64,000 nucleotides of DNA from Chionis minor (Eukaryota > Chordata > Aves > Charadriiformes > Chionididae): assembly GCA_013398295.1 (NCBI GenBank), contig VZSF01008512.1, forward strand, positions 301,439 through 365,438. Reading direction: 5' to 3'. This document shows, in pieces, positions 45,101 through 57,622 of this stretch. A program made the position numbers and the translations under genes. A model generated the notes under the pieces. It saw nothing but the letters and a program-made list of their open reading frames with translations, was not told where the DNA came from and did not search any database. Positions within the stretch are counted from its first letter, which is position 1; each line of letters starts with the position of its first letter.

Positions 45101-47075
45101 TCTAGAGTGGTCCAATACGACTTTCTTTTAGACTGACAGATGAAACAGTAGCACCTTAACATTCCTTCTGTATGTTTCCTTACATACCAGTCCTATATCC
45201 TCAGTATGGGAAATAGGCTTTGAAGATGATTCCTGTCGTATTATTTTTGTTCATCACAAAGGCATGTAGAAAGTGTTGGCTTTCAAAAATGAAAATGTCT
45301 ACAGACTTCCTTTACATTTCACTTGCCCAGTATGTTTGAACAACCTTTTCACATGTGCATAAGATTTTAATAACAAGCAAGTGGTTACATATTTACAAAG
45401 TTGTGCAAAATTATGTTTAATCCTGCCACATGATTCACATGGTGATTTCTCTTTTATGAAAATTAAGAGCAGGAAAGTATAACCCAAATGAAAATTGTAA
45501 TACTCTAAGCTGTAGAAGGTGGACTTCCTTAAAAATTTATTTTAAACAGATGTGAAACTGCAGACATTAATTCATTCGGTTATTTGAAGTTTAATTAAAT
45601 ATATGCCAGATCATGACAACATATTGTACTGTCACTGTGGCAGCACTCCTGCTTATGGGAGGTGTCACTACAAGTTTGGGGGGTTTTTTTCTGTGGAAAG
45701 TTTGTTCCTCCTGAATTTGAAGGTCCTGCTAGTAAAAGAGACTTTTTTTTTTTTCCCTGAGGATTACACCTTAATGGTAGACTTGGGACCCTTGGCAGGT
45801 TCTTTTTTTTGGTTGATGTTCCTCTGAAAACTGCATCTCAGGAAAGATGATTCATAGTAAGAAAAAACACCTCACAGAGCAAAAGTCACTTCCTGACTTT
45901 TGTATGGTGGAAGCACCATCCAGTATAGGGGACTCCACTCTCCAGAGAGAAGTCAGGGGATTCATGGAGAGTAATGCTTAAGTAGAAGAGTGAAAATGCC
46001 TGGCTAAGTAAGTGGAGGAAGTGCCCATGTAAATAGGTAGCAGTCTGATTAACATTATTAATATTCCCCTGATGGCGATACAGTTCCCTACTGAAGATTC
46101 ATTTTTTTGCATACTTAATTTGGTGAACAAGAGACGTTTCGTTCTGGGCCAAATGGGTGGGAAAAGATCCTTCTCAATTGCCTTGGCCACCAAATATAAG
46201 TGTGTTTTAATGGAGTAAACAATTTTCAGCCATGGTTTGCCCTGGAAAACTGTAAGACTAATTCGAAAGGGTCAGAAATAGAGTTGTCTGTGCAACTTCT
46301 GTAATCTGTTGACCATTTTTATCACCAACCTGAAAATCTGGGGGCCAGACCTTCTCCACGTGCTAACGATGTTATGTCTCTCTAGCAAAGAAAAAAGAGA
46401 GGCGTGTGGCTGTGCCTGGCCCGCTGTGAGCTCCCCAGCCAGTTAGCTGGCTCCTGCATGGTGCCGTGCATAGAAGATGCAGCTGTCATGGCCAGGCAGC
46501 ATCGAGGTACACCTCAGCTGACGTGGAACAGCTTTTGAGCAGCGATAGCCCTTAGCCAGAACTAGGAGCAGAGCCAGTAAAAGATTCGGTGTCTCAGTCG
46601 GTTTTCCAGTGGCTGCCTCTTTGGCACTGAGAGATAGCAGCAATACATTCCTTTTTTTTTTTTTTTAATTAATTTTTTTAAATGTTTTCCTGGAAGCCGC
46701 ATCTCAGAAAAGATGTTCTACAGTAAGATTGAAGCCCTTACATTGACCTCTGGTTAAAGCAAACAGCTCCAACTCTCTCTTTATGTAGCAGTATGTCCTA
46801 TCCTACATCTTTGTTTTCCCACTCCCGTGCTTGTTCTTCCTCGGTACAGAACTGTAGTTGTAATAGCGTTTCTCCAGCTAGGGAAGTTTGAATATTAATT
46901 TGCATGTGCCATGGAATAATTACCATGTTAGGCTAGGAGCAGCCTAGATCTGTTTAGTCATGCCTGAATTTGTGTTTGGTTTGGGTTTTTTCCCCTCCCC
47001 TCAGGTGAACGGAAGAGCCCCTATGTGGCTGTGTGCTGTGTCGTGATGGCCTTCAGCATTCTCTTTGTGCAGTAA
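27171..47075 (+). CDS. TMEM167A: TMEM167A (protein kish-A), complete, four exons
   Basis: The coding sequence is join(27171..27173,38042..38151,43686..43720,47005..47075), which gives 72 residues, the same length as human. The protein starts [16 protein letters not shown], continues through [15 protein letters not shown] and [15 protein letters not shown], and ends [11 protein letters not shown]. Kish proteins (DUF1242 family) are small Golgi-membrane proteins needed for the early secretory pathway. Two hydrophobic segments are visible, about residues 6-24 and 54-72, joined by a short basic loop that contains an NKT sequon (35-37). Phases are consistent: Gly38 is split GG/A and Gly50 is split G/GT. 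Compared with the human protein as I recall it, only residues 14 (Thr for Ile) and 34 (Lys for Arg) differ. It is divergently transcribed from XRCC4 through a shared CpG-island promoter, as in human. The paralogue TMEM167B is less likely, because the sequence and the XRCC4 neighbour both match TMEM167A. Confidence 0.97.
27174..38041 (+). other. TMEM167A: TMEM167A intron 1
   Basis: 10.9-kb intron. Its first 390 bp are still CpG island. It includes one truncated CR1 (28090-28212) and ordinary A+T-rich sequence with short homopolymers. No further gene, tRNA or snoRNA is recognisable. Short open frames (for example 30273-30548) show no protein-like composition. Confidence 0.85.
28090..28212 (-). 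repeat. CR1 LINE, short 3' fragment
   Basis: GTTTGGAAGGGGCCTTTAAAG, GGGCAGGGACACCTTCCACT and GGTTGCTCAAAGCCCCATC identify CR1. It is only about 120 bp and 5'-truncated. The terminal ATTCTATG-type repeat is degraded. It lies 1 kb inside TMEM167A intron 1. Confidence 0.9.
38042..38151 (+). CDS. TMEM167A: TMEM167A exon 2
   Basis: 110 bases between a TTTTCTTCCATAG acceptor and an ACTGG|GTATGTG donor. It encodes residues 2-37 and two bases of Gly38, including the first membrane segment and the [12 protein letters not shown] stretch, which is nearly identical to human kish-A. Confidence 0.97.
38152..43685 (+). other. TMEM167A: TMEM167A intron 2
   Basis: 5.5-kb intron with a TA microsatellite (39986-40009), a patch of unusually high CpG content (40501-41046) and two adjacent perfect stems on the sense strand (41281-41320 and 41335-41380). 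No coding gene is supported. The 181-codon open frame over the CpG-dense patch begins with TTG and has no ATG until near its end. Confidence 0.85.
39986..40009. repeat. (TA)n microsatellite
   Basis: Continuous TA repeats ending TATGTATGTA in TMEM167A intron 2. Confidence 0.85.
43686..43720 (+). CDS. TMEM167A: TMEM167A exon 3 (35-bp micro-exon)
   Basis: A very small exon with a TTTACAG acceptor and an ATTG|GTAATT donor. It completes Gly38 with A, encodes [11 protein letters not shown] and supplies the first base of Gly50. Its sequence is the conserved core of the kish family, and the reading frame only works if it is included. Confidence 0.96.
43838..43860. repeat. (TTTA)n simple repeat
   Basis: TTTATTTATTTATTTATTATTT near the start of TMEM167A intron 3. 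Confidence 0.8.
45815..46727 (+). repeat. Pair of diverged 47-bp direct repeats
   Basis: Segments 45815-45861 and 46681-46727 align without gaps at 35 of 47 positions, sharing the core GCATCTCAG and AAAGATG. Each is preceded by T-rich sequence. They may be two copies of an old dispersed element or a local duplication. I do not recognise a family. Confidence 0.5.
47005..47075 (+). CDS. TMEM167A: TMEM167A exon 4, coding part
   Basis: The acceptor is a pyrimidine-rich run ending CCCCTCAG. The exon supplies GT of Gly50, then [22 protein letters not shown] and a TAA stop at 47073-47075. It encodes the second membrane segment and the short C-terminus typical of kish-A. Confidence 0.97.
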
Positions 47076-47472
47076 CAACTGGAGAGCACCCCCTCTTCCC
47101 TACTACCAAACAGCAGAGCATGAAAGAAATTCTGGCAGGAAGAGACGGGAAAGTGTCATCAACTCTCCTCTCACATGCTGGACAGCCTGTCTCGTAGTGG
47201 ACACCCCCAACTCCTGCACACGGACCATCATGTACAGTATTAGTGATCATAATGTAACTAACTCCAGATGGTGTGTACCCTTAGTAATGTCAAGTCAGTA
47301 CTGACACTCCTCATGTAACTCTTGAAAGGGTGTCTGCATTATATGTGAGTTTCAGGGGAGCTTTTTTTACACCAAGCTGCTGAAAAAGCTTTTAATGTTT
47401 TGTCTGATAGACCTACTTAATGAAACTTAAAAAGGATAAGTCTAGCAATAGCATTAAGACCACTCTTACAAG

Positions 47473-47478
47473 AATAAA
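47473..47478 (+). terminator. TMEM167A: Candidate proximal poly(A) signal of TMEM167A
   Basis: AATAAA about 400 bases after the stop codon; its use would give a short 3' UTR. Other AATAAA hexamers that could be used lie at 48220-48225, 48441-48446 and 49645-49650. Confidence 0.35.
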
Positions 47479-50400
47479 GAACGTTGCGACTCTAGGGTAT
47501 CTTTATGAAAATATTTTCAGTTCTTGCCATCTCAACAACTCCTGTTACTCTGTGATAGCTATATTCACTTACTAAAAATATGACCTTTGGCTTAAGTTAC
47601 ATTCAGTTTTTGTTTTTCAAACTGGTAATTCCTCAAATAATCTATCAATATTTTTGTTGTGAAGATATGCATAAAGGCTGGGACCACGACTGCAGTGATG
47701 TGTGATTATCTGCTGAGACGGCACAGGTGTGGGATTTGAGAACACGTACTGCTCTGTGTTAAATATCATATGTATTAATTTTTAGAGATCTAGGTCTCGA
47801 GTAAATCATTCCCCAACTTTTTTCAATATTGTGAGAGAAGGATTATAAAGTCTCTGCTACTGGTGTTGCATGTAATACAAGGTTGCTAAATCAGCTGAGT
47901 GAACAGTTAGCTTCTTAGGAGTCTGCAAATAAGGAAGTTGCATGTGCCGATATTCTAAAGGTTGAAGAAAACAACTAAATTAGATTACACTCACTATTGA
48001 TAAAGAGTAGATTTCCCTTAGTAATAGTTACCATCAGCACTTGTTCTATAATTTTGCAAATTTACAGCATTCTAGTAAGTTATTTTAATAGTGCCTGACA
48101 AGTGTGTTTACACCGGACAACTTTATGACTTCATATTGACTGCACTTAAGAGACTTGTTTGTCAGCAGTACTTTTTGTTGTTCTTGAAAAGGTATCTGAT
48201 CAAAATGAGCTAAACTGGCAATAAACCACACTGAAGGGTATGTAACTATTGTCATTCTTGTTTCAAAAATGTGTTTCATAGATCCAGATTACCCTGCATT
48301 TAGAAAGAAAGTGATTATTAGTTACTGCCTTTTTATTAGCTCACATATACCTGCATATCTAAATCACTATCAGAAGTACTTGTCCGGAACTGCTCTCTAA
48401 TCTGGAGCCAGGAGAAATAGTGTTCTCCCAATTTAGGCCAAATAAATACCCCTAGCTGTAAAGCAGGCAGATTCAGAGGAGTACAGAGCCGTATGACGAT
48501 GACCATGTTGTGCTCACATAAAAGTCTTAAGCTGTGCAGGAGATCTGGGCAGAGGCAAAATCTGTTTCTGTAACTTTAAATGTGGATACTGCTCCAAACA
48601 TAGCATCAAAGCAACTAATTTCTGGGTTTCAAAGGTGCCATTCCTAGACTTGGGGGAGTCTAAATATTTAATATTTATGGGCCTTTATTTTAAATAATGG
48701 TGTTTGTATGATGTTCACAGATTTCCAATTCATCCAAAGCTGTTCTTGTTACCAAAGTTATTCTTAATAATCTGTTATGTTTAGCTCTGACTAAGAAAAC
48801 GAGTGAAACAACCCAAGGAAATTTTTAGTTTTAAGGGTCTGAAAACTGTTGACACAAAGGCATTGTATTGCAAAAGCCTTTCCTGTTCACAGCATTTTAT
48901 CGTTGAAGAAGTTCAGACAAACAGGTCTCTTGCTGTCTGTCATTTGTTTTTCAGATTTTAAAATTGTTTCTTATGCAGCAGTTCTTTATTTTATCCTAAA
49001 TGCAGGTCTGTGATGGATACTTTTTAGTTCAGGATTTTTTTTTTTTATTTTCCACTTTTTATGACATTTATAGGGTGTTCGTGGCATACTGACTGCATGG
49101 TTGCTCAACAGTGCTACTTTAGCAGCAAAGTGAGCAACACATTTCTCAGCAGCTGCTGGCAATATGTAAGTTCAGCAGCACTAGGTTGTATGCAAGTGTT
49201 AGAAATGATTGTAGGCAGAGATAAGTGTCATCTGTGGTGGGGCCGCTCAACACTTGCCTCTAGTAAAAGTATCTGAAAACAGGATCTTTAAACTGTGACA
49301 GACTTCAGTTGTTTAGAAATGACTGCTTTAAGCAGGTCTTTGCCTCAGGATGAGTTCTTTGTTTTCTCAAAATTTTGGCTCTGAAGAGTTTGATACCTCA
49401 TCTCTTTCACTAAGATATGCAGAAAATACTGCTTTCCCATGTTAGGATCTTAAAGCCATTTTGCCATCTTTGCTTTCTCTTTCTTATGTAAAAGAGGCAT
49501 GAGAAACCAAGAATACCTTGACATTTGACCAAAATATAAACGCTGTGAAAAGGAAGAGGAGAGCTTTGGGTGCACGCACTTGCTAAAGCTTTATCACAAG
49601 TCATCCTTGAGCTGTCAGCCGGAACTGTGTCATTTTCAAAGAGCAATAAATAAGTTCCAGTAGAGCTCTACCAGAAGAGGTGTCAGGGAATATAATCTTT
49701 TCTTGCACTCAGTCTTTGCTCCGAGTCCTAGACTTAGTAGAGAAGTGACATGCTTACTACCAAATGATTTAGGTGCTAAAGTAGCCTAAAATGGCAGAAT
49801 ACCCAATTAAGATTTGAGCTAAGTTGGCAGAGTAGATAATGGCTGTCACAGGTGGCTGAGGAGACAGAAGCAGAAATTTCTGTCTGAAAGACGGGAGCTC
49901 ACAGCCACAGCAAGTCTGCACACCTTATCCTATGTGGAAGTACTGGAAGGTGCATAGGGGGTGAATGAAATACGATTTGTGCCATAGTTGTGCCTACTAC
50001 TATAGAAAAGTAATTGCACTTTGGGACTTGCATTCGTTTATCTGAACAACATCATGTATGGTGGCTGTAACATCTTGGCAAGCTTCCCCGTTTCTACTTG
50101 TTGCACACCTGGCATGAAAGGTGAGGGTGGCTTAGGCTGTGGTTTTAAGTGCAGATCAGAGGAGGAGTGATGTCTATTGCTCTCTGCTAACGAGAGAACA
50201 ATGAGAATGCAGCATTACCTCCAGTAGGACAGTGTACCATGGATCAAGATCACGCAACTTGAAAAATATCAATTGTTCTCCCTTCCTAAGAGTTGCACGA
50301 GCAGAAGGAACAGGTACAGACCCTCCATCCTGTGTTTGGTGGATGCGCTCTCTCTGCAGCGTTTTATGTTTGCGATTGCAACCTACAGAGACCGACCTGA

Positions 50401-50639
50401 GCTGTCTTGTGGATTGATGGAATTACAGCCAGGAGTGGGAGTCCAGCTGCAAGCCCTTCCCTGCTCAGGCACCGACTGAACTGAGCTTCGTGCTGCCACA
50501 GCTGTACTGCTGTTGCTTCACTAAAGGTGTACCAAACTAAAATTTGCTAAAATGGCACAAATTTGCAATCTTCGAGCAAAACGTGGCAATGTGTTTGCTG
50601 TGTTCAAATCCAAATTTCCTGCTTAACAACGCAACTAAT

Positions 50640-50645
50640 AATAAA
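50640..50645 (+). terminator. TMEM167A: Candidate distal poly(A) signal of TMEM167A
   Basis: AATAAA is followed about 26-45 bp later by a GT/T-rich run (TGTGTTGTTCTTTGTTT), the usual arrangement for cleavage and polyadenylation. It is the last strong candidate before the gene-free region. Confidence 0.5.
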
Positions 50646-52228
50646 TCAATGCAGTAAAACCTGAAACAGGATGTGTTGTTCTTTGTTTATGCCCTTGCAT
50701 GTACTTGCTATGGATTAACGTTATATTAACTTTTCATCCACATCTGCACTCCAAATGACCTCAAATTCAAAGCAGGGATTTAGGAAAACTAAATTGAAAA
50801 GCAGTAATGGCCATGTTGGGAAATGAGTAAAGTATGAGTAAGAGATGGGATCACCATAAAGGTCTGATGTTCTGGAGAGACTGATAAGCAAATGGGCAGG
50901 CACAGCTAGTGGAGGAGGAAACAAAAAGTGTGGAGTCCAAGGATTTCATATTCTTGGAACAATGTTATTGTTCTATGAATGCCCTTTCTACCTCGTTAAC
51001 TGCAGCCAGTGGAAATACACTGTCACCAAGAGGTGAAGTTGCAATGTGGTATAGGAAATAGTTGCTAGTGCTTTGAGGCTTCTATGCTCTCAGTTCGTTC
51101 ACCAGCTGAAACAATTTATGTTGCCTGTGAAGATGGCACATTCACGGATAAAACAACCTGCAGTCATCTCTACAGCCCCTGGAAGCAAAGCAAAGCATCA
51201 AACGTACCATTTGGCAAAGAACAGTTAGAAATACCACAAGGATTACTGTCATTTCCAGTATCATGGCTGGTGTTTTCCCACCACTGAACCCTCCCCAAAA
51301 CATGCCTGGACCTCCAATTACTGCTTGCAGCTAAAGCCACTCTTTTCATCCTTCCCAGCAGATCAATAAGGATGGTGGCAGCACAACGTCTCCAGACCTA
51401 TTCCATTGACATCATGGGAGAGCCCAACATTTCTAAGCCCATGCTTAGAAAGGCTCACCACGATCTTAGTGATTCTTTCCTCCTTTCTCCCTTCCATGCC
51501 ATAACTGAAGAAAAGAAAAAAATAAAAAAAAAAAAGCAACATCTTCATAATAGATTAAAATGCTAACCTTGGTAAAAACCACCAGAAGCCAGGAAAGTGT
51601 GATCTAAACCTGCTTCTCATACTCATGCGGTGACTTTACATTATCTAGTCAAAACACTCCCAGTTAAGGAAGGTTTTCCAGCCTGGGTTTTGGGGGTTTT
51701 TTTCCTGCCTTTACTCTTGTTCTACTTGAACATTGTTAGTTATTACAGGCACAGTTGATGAGTGCTTTCAACATACATTACGAGGCCCATATAGGTTCCA
51801 CATGTATTTGATGGCACTTGGCTAGCTAGAAAAGTAGTTTTCCTTTAGGTCATGTAATGCAATGTAATCAGCATGATGGGTATGGAAGATACATCTACAC
51901 ATTGAAAAAAAGGGTTTTGAACATGTGGCCTGAATTGTTTGCTTGACTACAGTTCTTATATTTTATAAATAACATCTTTTTTTATGACGCCCTGAGGTCA
52001 TAAGCAAGGCAAAATGCATGGAGAAATACAGTCACTCTGCAAGACCTGCTGACAGTTGGAAAAAAACACATGCTTTTGGACAGGGAAGATCTTCTTCGTG
52101 TCCAAAATGACAAATCTCACAAAGAACTAACCTATACTCAGCTTTCAGTTTGTTGACTGTGTTTCAAACCTGAAGGGCTTGTGTGCCTAAAGGCACATCT
52201 ATTTTTTTTCAGTCAGTGTCTGACAGGA

Positions 52229-52700
52229 TAGAATCATAGAATCCCCTAGGTTGGAAGGGACTTTTAAGATCATTGAATCCAACCATTAACCCAATGCTGC
52301 CAAAACCATCACTAACCCATGTCCCTCAGCACCAGGTCTACCTGTCTTTTAAATACCTCCAGGGATGGTGATTCCACCACTGCCCTGGGCAGCCTGTTCC
52401 AATGCTTGATAACCCTTTCCATGAAGAATTTTTTCCTAATATCCAACCTAAACCTTCCCTGATGCAACCTGAGGCTGTTTCCTCTCATCCTATCACTTAT
52501 TACTTAGGAGAAGAGGCTAACCCCCACCTCACTAAACCCTCCTTTCTGGTGGTTGTAGAGAGTGATAAGGTCTCCCCTCAACCTTCTTCAGACTAAACAA
52601 TCCCAGTTCCCTCAGCTGCTCCTCATAAGACCAGACCCCTCACCAGCTTCCCTGCCCTTCTCTGGACACGCTCCAGCACCTCAATGTCTTGCTCCAGACA
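52229..52700 (-). repeat. CR1 LINE, 470-bp 3' fragment
   Basis: Starts with TAGAATCATAGAATCCCC (the complement of the CR1 terminal octamer repeat), followed by GGTTGGAAGGGACTTTTAAG, CTGCCCTGGGCAGCCTGTTCC, ATGAAGAATTTTTTCCTAAT and CCCTTCTCTGGACACGCTCC. It is the longest and best preserved CR1 in the window and reaches the region upstream of the 3' UTR. The right end is fuzzy. Confidence 0.95.
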
Positions 52701-55700
52701 ACTTTTGCCTAAATTACATGACCAGTTCGAGGGGCTAATAGACCACAGGTAGTCCTCACTGAGTAACCGCTCGCTCACAGCTCTCCCTTCTGTTTCTTTA
52801 TTTGACAGCAGAAGCCCAAGCTCCTCTGATGAAACATCAGTCAGGCTGAGTCTTCACTCAGGCTTCAGAGGCTTCAGAAATAAAATAGCCTTCAGCACTG
52901 CAGCTTACCCATTGCTTCATACTGCACAAGAACTAGTAGCTGTAGGAAGATTGTCAAGCGCATTGTTAATCTAAATCAGAGAGACCTTCCGAAAGGAGTA
53001 TGTTACTAGCTCACGTAATTCCCGCTGGCGGGGGAGTGATACGCCAACATTTTCTCAAGGATCTGGGTATAAACATTTCCAGTGACACAACTACTCCTGC
53101 CAGCTGCTGGTATGCAAATAGAGAAGATAATTACTTAATGGGCTCCTCTGTCAAAGGCAAAACTTTTTACGAAGCGTCTCATCGCATCACATCATTTCCG
53201 TTACTTGAAAGGGCTCTTTGGAAGCTGCACCGCGAGAAAAGAGGTTTTCCCTCCAGCTCAGCTAAGTGAGTGGGAAGCAGTCAGCGTCTATCTCCAGCAC
53301 AACCCAAAGCGTATCCAGCTGCGCAGTCATTTCAGTAAATTCCCAATTTGTGTAGACCAGCTCAGTTGTAGACCGATTCGCCAATTTGTGTAGGCCTAAT
53401 TAAACTCTACGGCACGCCACTGATACCTTTTTCAACACGATGTAAGCACGTATAATCCAAACACACTGCACCAGGCTCCTTGACGTTCTCTGCATCATCT
53501 ATTTACATCATACATAAACTAGTCAGAAGACCCTATCACTCATACCACATGACACCATTTACTTCTGACAAACTCAGTGATTAAAATACTGTATTTTCCC
53601 CTAAAGGAAGACAAGGGGGTTTTAAAAGGGTAAAATTATATATGGTTTCATTTATTCTGCAAAAAAGACTTGTTTTAAAACACAAAAGGCTTGTTGTTTT
53701 AAAGGAAAGTCAAGTCAGGTCAAAATATAATAAAAGTACCCTTTTCAGTTGTAAAGTCTTCACAGCTGGTCATTCCCACATGAAAAAACTTAAATAACCT
53801 TTCAGGGCTGTAGTAGTAACGAAAAGTCCAACAAAATGATAGATGTATTTGGACATAAATGTCACACCCAGTGGAATTAAAAGGAAATAAATAGTAATTT
53901 AACAGCGTTGGCAAGCTGCTTTTTTGATTATGTAGCACCACCAGCATATTTTATACGTGTATCACAGTCATGAATAAGCCAGACCAGACACACATTCACA
54001 AACCAGTTTTGATTTCCTATTAAGCTACATGCTTATTTTCCTTCCCCCACCCTTTTCAGCTAATAAAGGAAGCCAAGGGAATGCACTGATCTTTGTCTCT
54101 TTGGAACAAATCTTAACTCCAAATTCTCATAATTGATTCTCACAGACTGGTAAAACTTCAGGAGAGAGAGAAAAAAAAAATCTCTTCCTAATGATAAACC
54201 ATTTTTGACATTTCAATTGTTTGTTATTTACTACAGACATAAAATCCTGATACCAAAGATGGCACTAAAAATTATCGTCATCACTAGTGATGTGCCAGGG
54301 GCTAGAGGGCTTGAACCCCTGGTTCCTCATTCATGAGGAGTTTATGACCATGCGAAGTCAGGGTATTCTTCCCCATACTGCTTCCCGGCACAGAACGTGC
54401 ATCCATCTGCCTGCCAAGGAACAAGTTTTGACATCGATCTGATAGTTTAATGATACCCCTCCTTAAGAGACTGGAGGCATGGAGACGATTTTTGTCTCCG
54501 TATTCATAGTGACTTCTGGAAGTAACATGAGTTGTCTCCTCCTCTTCTGACAAGGAAGAACAGATCCTTTGAAATCCAGCTGCTTCAAGTCATATCCTGA
54601 TCTATTGTTTTAACCACACCACCATCTTTTTCATATCCCTCTTGCCCAAGATTTTCACTTTTGCTTTCACAGCCATTTAAACTCTTTCCTTCTCCACTGA
54701 GACATAGAAGCCTCTTCCTTCTTACTTTAGCCAGTAACAAGCCCAGTAATACTGGGTTTGACACCAAACTTCCCGTAAACAACTCTTGTGTGCAGCTCTT
54801 CATGCATGCAAGGTGGATAACTTTGGTCTATAAGACAGCATCATATTCTTCATTCCAAATCCCTCCGTAAATAACTACTTTTGAAACTGCACCTACAGAA
54901 AGCCAGTTAACCAATTTGTCATGACTTGACAGCACCTGGTCACAGTTTATTTACTGAAGACAGAGGAAAAAGGCCATGAGACCACAAGACTTCACCTTTG
55001 GTTGAGACAAGGTATTATGTAGCTGCGCAAAATTATGCACCCATCAGCCATAAAAGCTTTGTTAACCAGGGTATGCAGTGTGGGATTGATTATAGTGCAA
55101 AAATCTCTGTACAAAACGTAAGGCATATGCCGGGGTCTTCTTCTGTGTCCTTTGGCACAGGAAACTCCAGTCTTGTGTCTAAATTTCTCCCCCCAAAAAA
55201 AGGAAAAATGCAGGTGGCAACCCCCCAAACCGTGGAGGAGCCTGAACACAGAGGTATTTACCTGGCCAGACCTGAGCTGCTCCATCCAGCTCTGCCAAGG
55301 AACCGTGCCTCCTCTCCAAGAACAGAAATACCGAATCTAATTAAAAAGGGAGGAAGACCCAACTGGTTACTCTCCCTTCATTATTTCTTCCTTTCTTTAC
55401 TTATCATCTATCTTCCATTCCTGTTTTTATCTCGTAAATTTCAAGACTGACACGCTAGTGCAGCCTCTTCCTAGCACAGCACACTGCAGCCACGGAGAGG
55501 AAGGCACTTCATGCTCTTCCCCGTTTTTCCCTTTCGTACATTTGAGGTGATGATCCTGCCGACTTGCAAACTTGATGGAGTGATTCAATATGTGCTCACA
55601 AGAATCATAACAGCATAGGCGATTCCCTAAACTCATTCAGACCACTCATCTCACATTTGGAAAATATGTTTTAAAGGAAAAACGGGTCACACACCACAAA

Positions 55701-57578
55701 AGTGCTCCCTGTGACAAGTTTATTATATTTATTTAGTATGCCTTGGTGAGGGGCTCTGAACAGTGTATACACAGACCTCATCACTCCTTGTCATAATAAA
55801 GTACAATATAATATACAGACAAGAGCTCCAGTGCCATGACCTGAGTGCTTGGTCCTCTTCACCTCCCTTAACAAATAATTCACTATTCTTGGGGAGTCAT
55901 TTATCAATTCCTTGCTGAGCCAGCAGATTGTGTCCTAACAAGCCCAAAACCACCACCTGCCCTTTATCAGTCTCAACATTCAGAAGCCAGAATGAGAAGA
56001 AGGAACCAGACAGCCCTTTAGGACCTGTTTAAGCACCTTCATAAGCAATGTGTGACCACACAGTGCATATGTCTACTGTGGTCCTGCAAACATTGACCTG
56101 GTCATTTGTTGGATTATGTATGCTCCAGACCTCCTTAACTTTAGCATTTTCCCTCCACAACTCTTCCCGAAAAAGAATCTGTGCTCAATTAGGGACTGAC
56201 AAACTCATTTAAAAAACACCCCATCGATTCAAGATGAACAGTTCAAGATGTGTAGCCTTCACAGGTCAAAGGGAAGGGGCAGGGACAGGGAAAAACCAAG
56301 ATACCCAGTGAAAATCAACACAAGTTATGAGAGCATTCAGAAAGCAATAAGTGGCATGGACTAGATTACTCTTTTGTGCTGCTTCAGTCATCCAAAGGAT
56401 TTCATCATTTACCTTGGACCTACCCGGCTTCTGGGTAGCACTGCAGGGTGCCTCCCCACAAGCTCTGCATGGCCAAAAAAGTGGGAGCAGTCCTCGGAGA
56501 GGAGGTGAGCAACCCAAGACTAAGGAAAACGGAGAACCTCTGTCTTCTCCTTTCTGGGTAAACACTCACAGCGGTCAGTTAGCGTGACGACAGCATTTCT
56601 GGCTGAAAGCCATCAGCACAGATAAACTTCTCCAACAGAGCTCACTACCTCCTTCTCCAAAACATGGAAGAGCCACATTAGGCTGATTTCAGCACTCAGG
56701 GAATGTTGCAGCCCAAACCCCACGTCCCAAGCCTTCCCAATTGCTTTCATTCATTTAGACATACAAGTTTCACCTAAACCCTTCCATAGCCCGGACAGTA
56801 AAGTCTGGATTACTCCCAGAGAGGTTTTATGTCAGTAGCACGCGCTTGTTTTCAACACGAGTTTGCGTGACCTGATTGCGTGATTCTGACAATATTTCAG
56901 CATAGTTTCAGCACTGTGTAGCATTTCACGTTTAACGCACAACTCCCGTTGTTTATAGCTATCCCTGAAGTCAACGGACACTTTCAGAAAAAAATCAATG
57001 TTGCAACATTAGTCAACACATGAGGAAAAATGAGATTAGGTAACATAATGCCACCCAGCACAGAAAGAGAAAATTCAATTTCACATTTTCCCTATAGCTA
57101 CGATGAGGATCAACCTATCTGTCTTCTTTGAGCCCCATAACACATTCATTACACACCTTCCAACCTCCTCAGTGAAAGTAGCAAGGTCCCATGCCTATTT
57201 AACCCAAACTGACTCCTGGAACAGTTTCACCTCTAACACTGAAAGAGACACATGACGTCTGAGAAAATTCTTGTGTCAACACCATATGCCTGAGCCAGGT
57301 AGCAGCACATTGCTTGTTCTGCCAGTACTGGTGAGGCCACCTGAGGACCAGGAATTGGACAAGGTTAAGCGGAATCTGCTTAGACAGTATTAAACTGGCA
57401 AAGATATACAACAGTAAGCTCCAAAGCTTAGCAGCGGTTGTGTTTGGACTTTCTTTTTATCCTTCTAAATCCAGTTCTAGAAACTGCATTACAGTGTTTG
57501 ATCCTTGGAAGTGGCTGAACAATTTCTATTACCATTGCTCCTAATATGATATTTAAACAAAATCTTGGGGGCTTGTGG

Positions 57579-57622
57579 GTTTTTTTGGTTTTTGTTGTTG
57601 TTGTTGTTTGGGTTTTTTTTAA
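57579..57622. repeat. TTG/T-rich simple repeat
   Basis: TTTTGTTGTTGTTGTTGTTT flanked by T runs, in the intergenic region. Confidence 0.8.

Larger units (their letters stand above)
43721..47004 (+). other. TMEM167A: TMEM167A intron 3
   Basis: 3.3-kb intron with a TTTA-rich microsatellite (43838-43860), a small T-loop hairpin (44543-44571) and two diverged copies of a 47-bp sequence (45815-45861 and 46681-46727). No gene is visible inside it. Confidence 0.85.
47076..50665 (+). other. TMEM167A: TMEM167A 3' UTR (end inferred)
   Basis: After the stop codon there is no further exon signal, and several AATAAA hexamers follow. The furthest convincing one, at 50640-50645, has a GT-rich downstream element, so the longest transcript would carry about 3.6 kb of 3' UTR. 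The sequence is A+T-rich with several ATTTA-type motifs. The end point is an inference and could be much earlier (47.5 kb). Confidence 0.55.

Noticed and set aside
51084..51540. Possible retrocopy ending in an A-rich tail (51508-51536)
   Set aside because: The A-rich run and open frames suggested a processed pseudogene, but no parent gene is recognisable, no target-site duplication was found, and processed pseudogenes are rare in birds.
52402..52596. 64-codon plus-strand open frame
   Set aside because: It lies wholly within the CR1 fragment, antisense to the element.
54998..55450. 150-codon open frame in the intergenic region
   Set aside because: It starts with TTG, a long antisense frame overlaps it, and no domain or conserved motif is visible.
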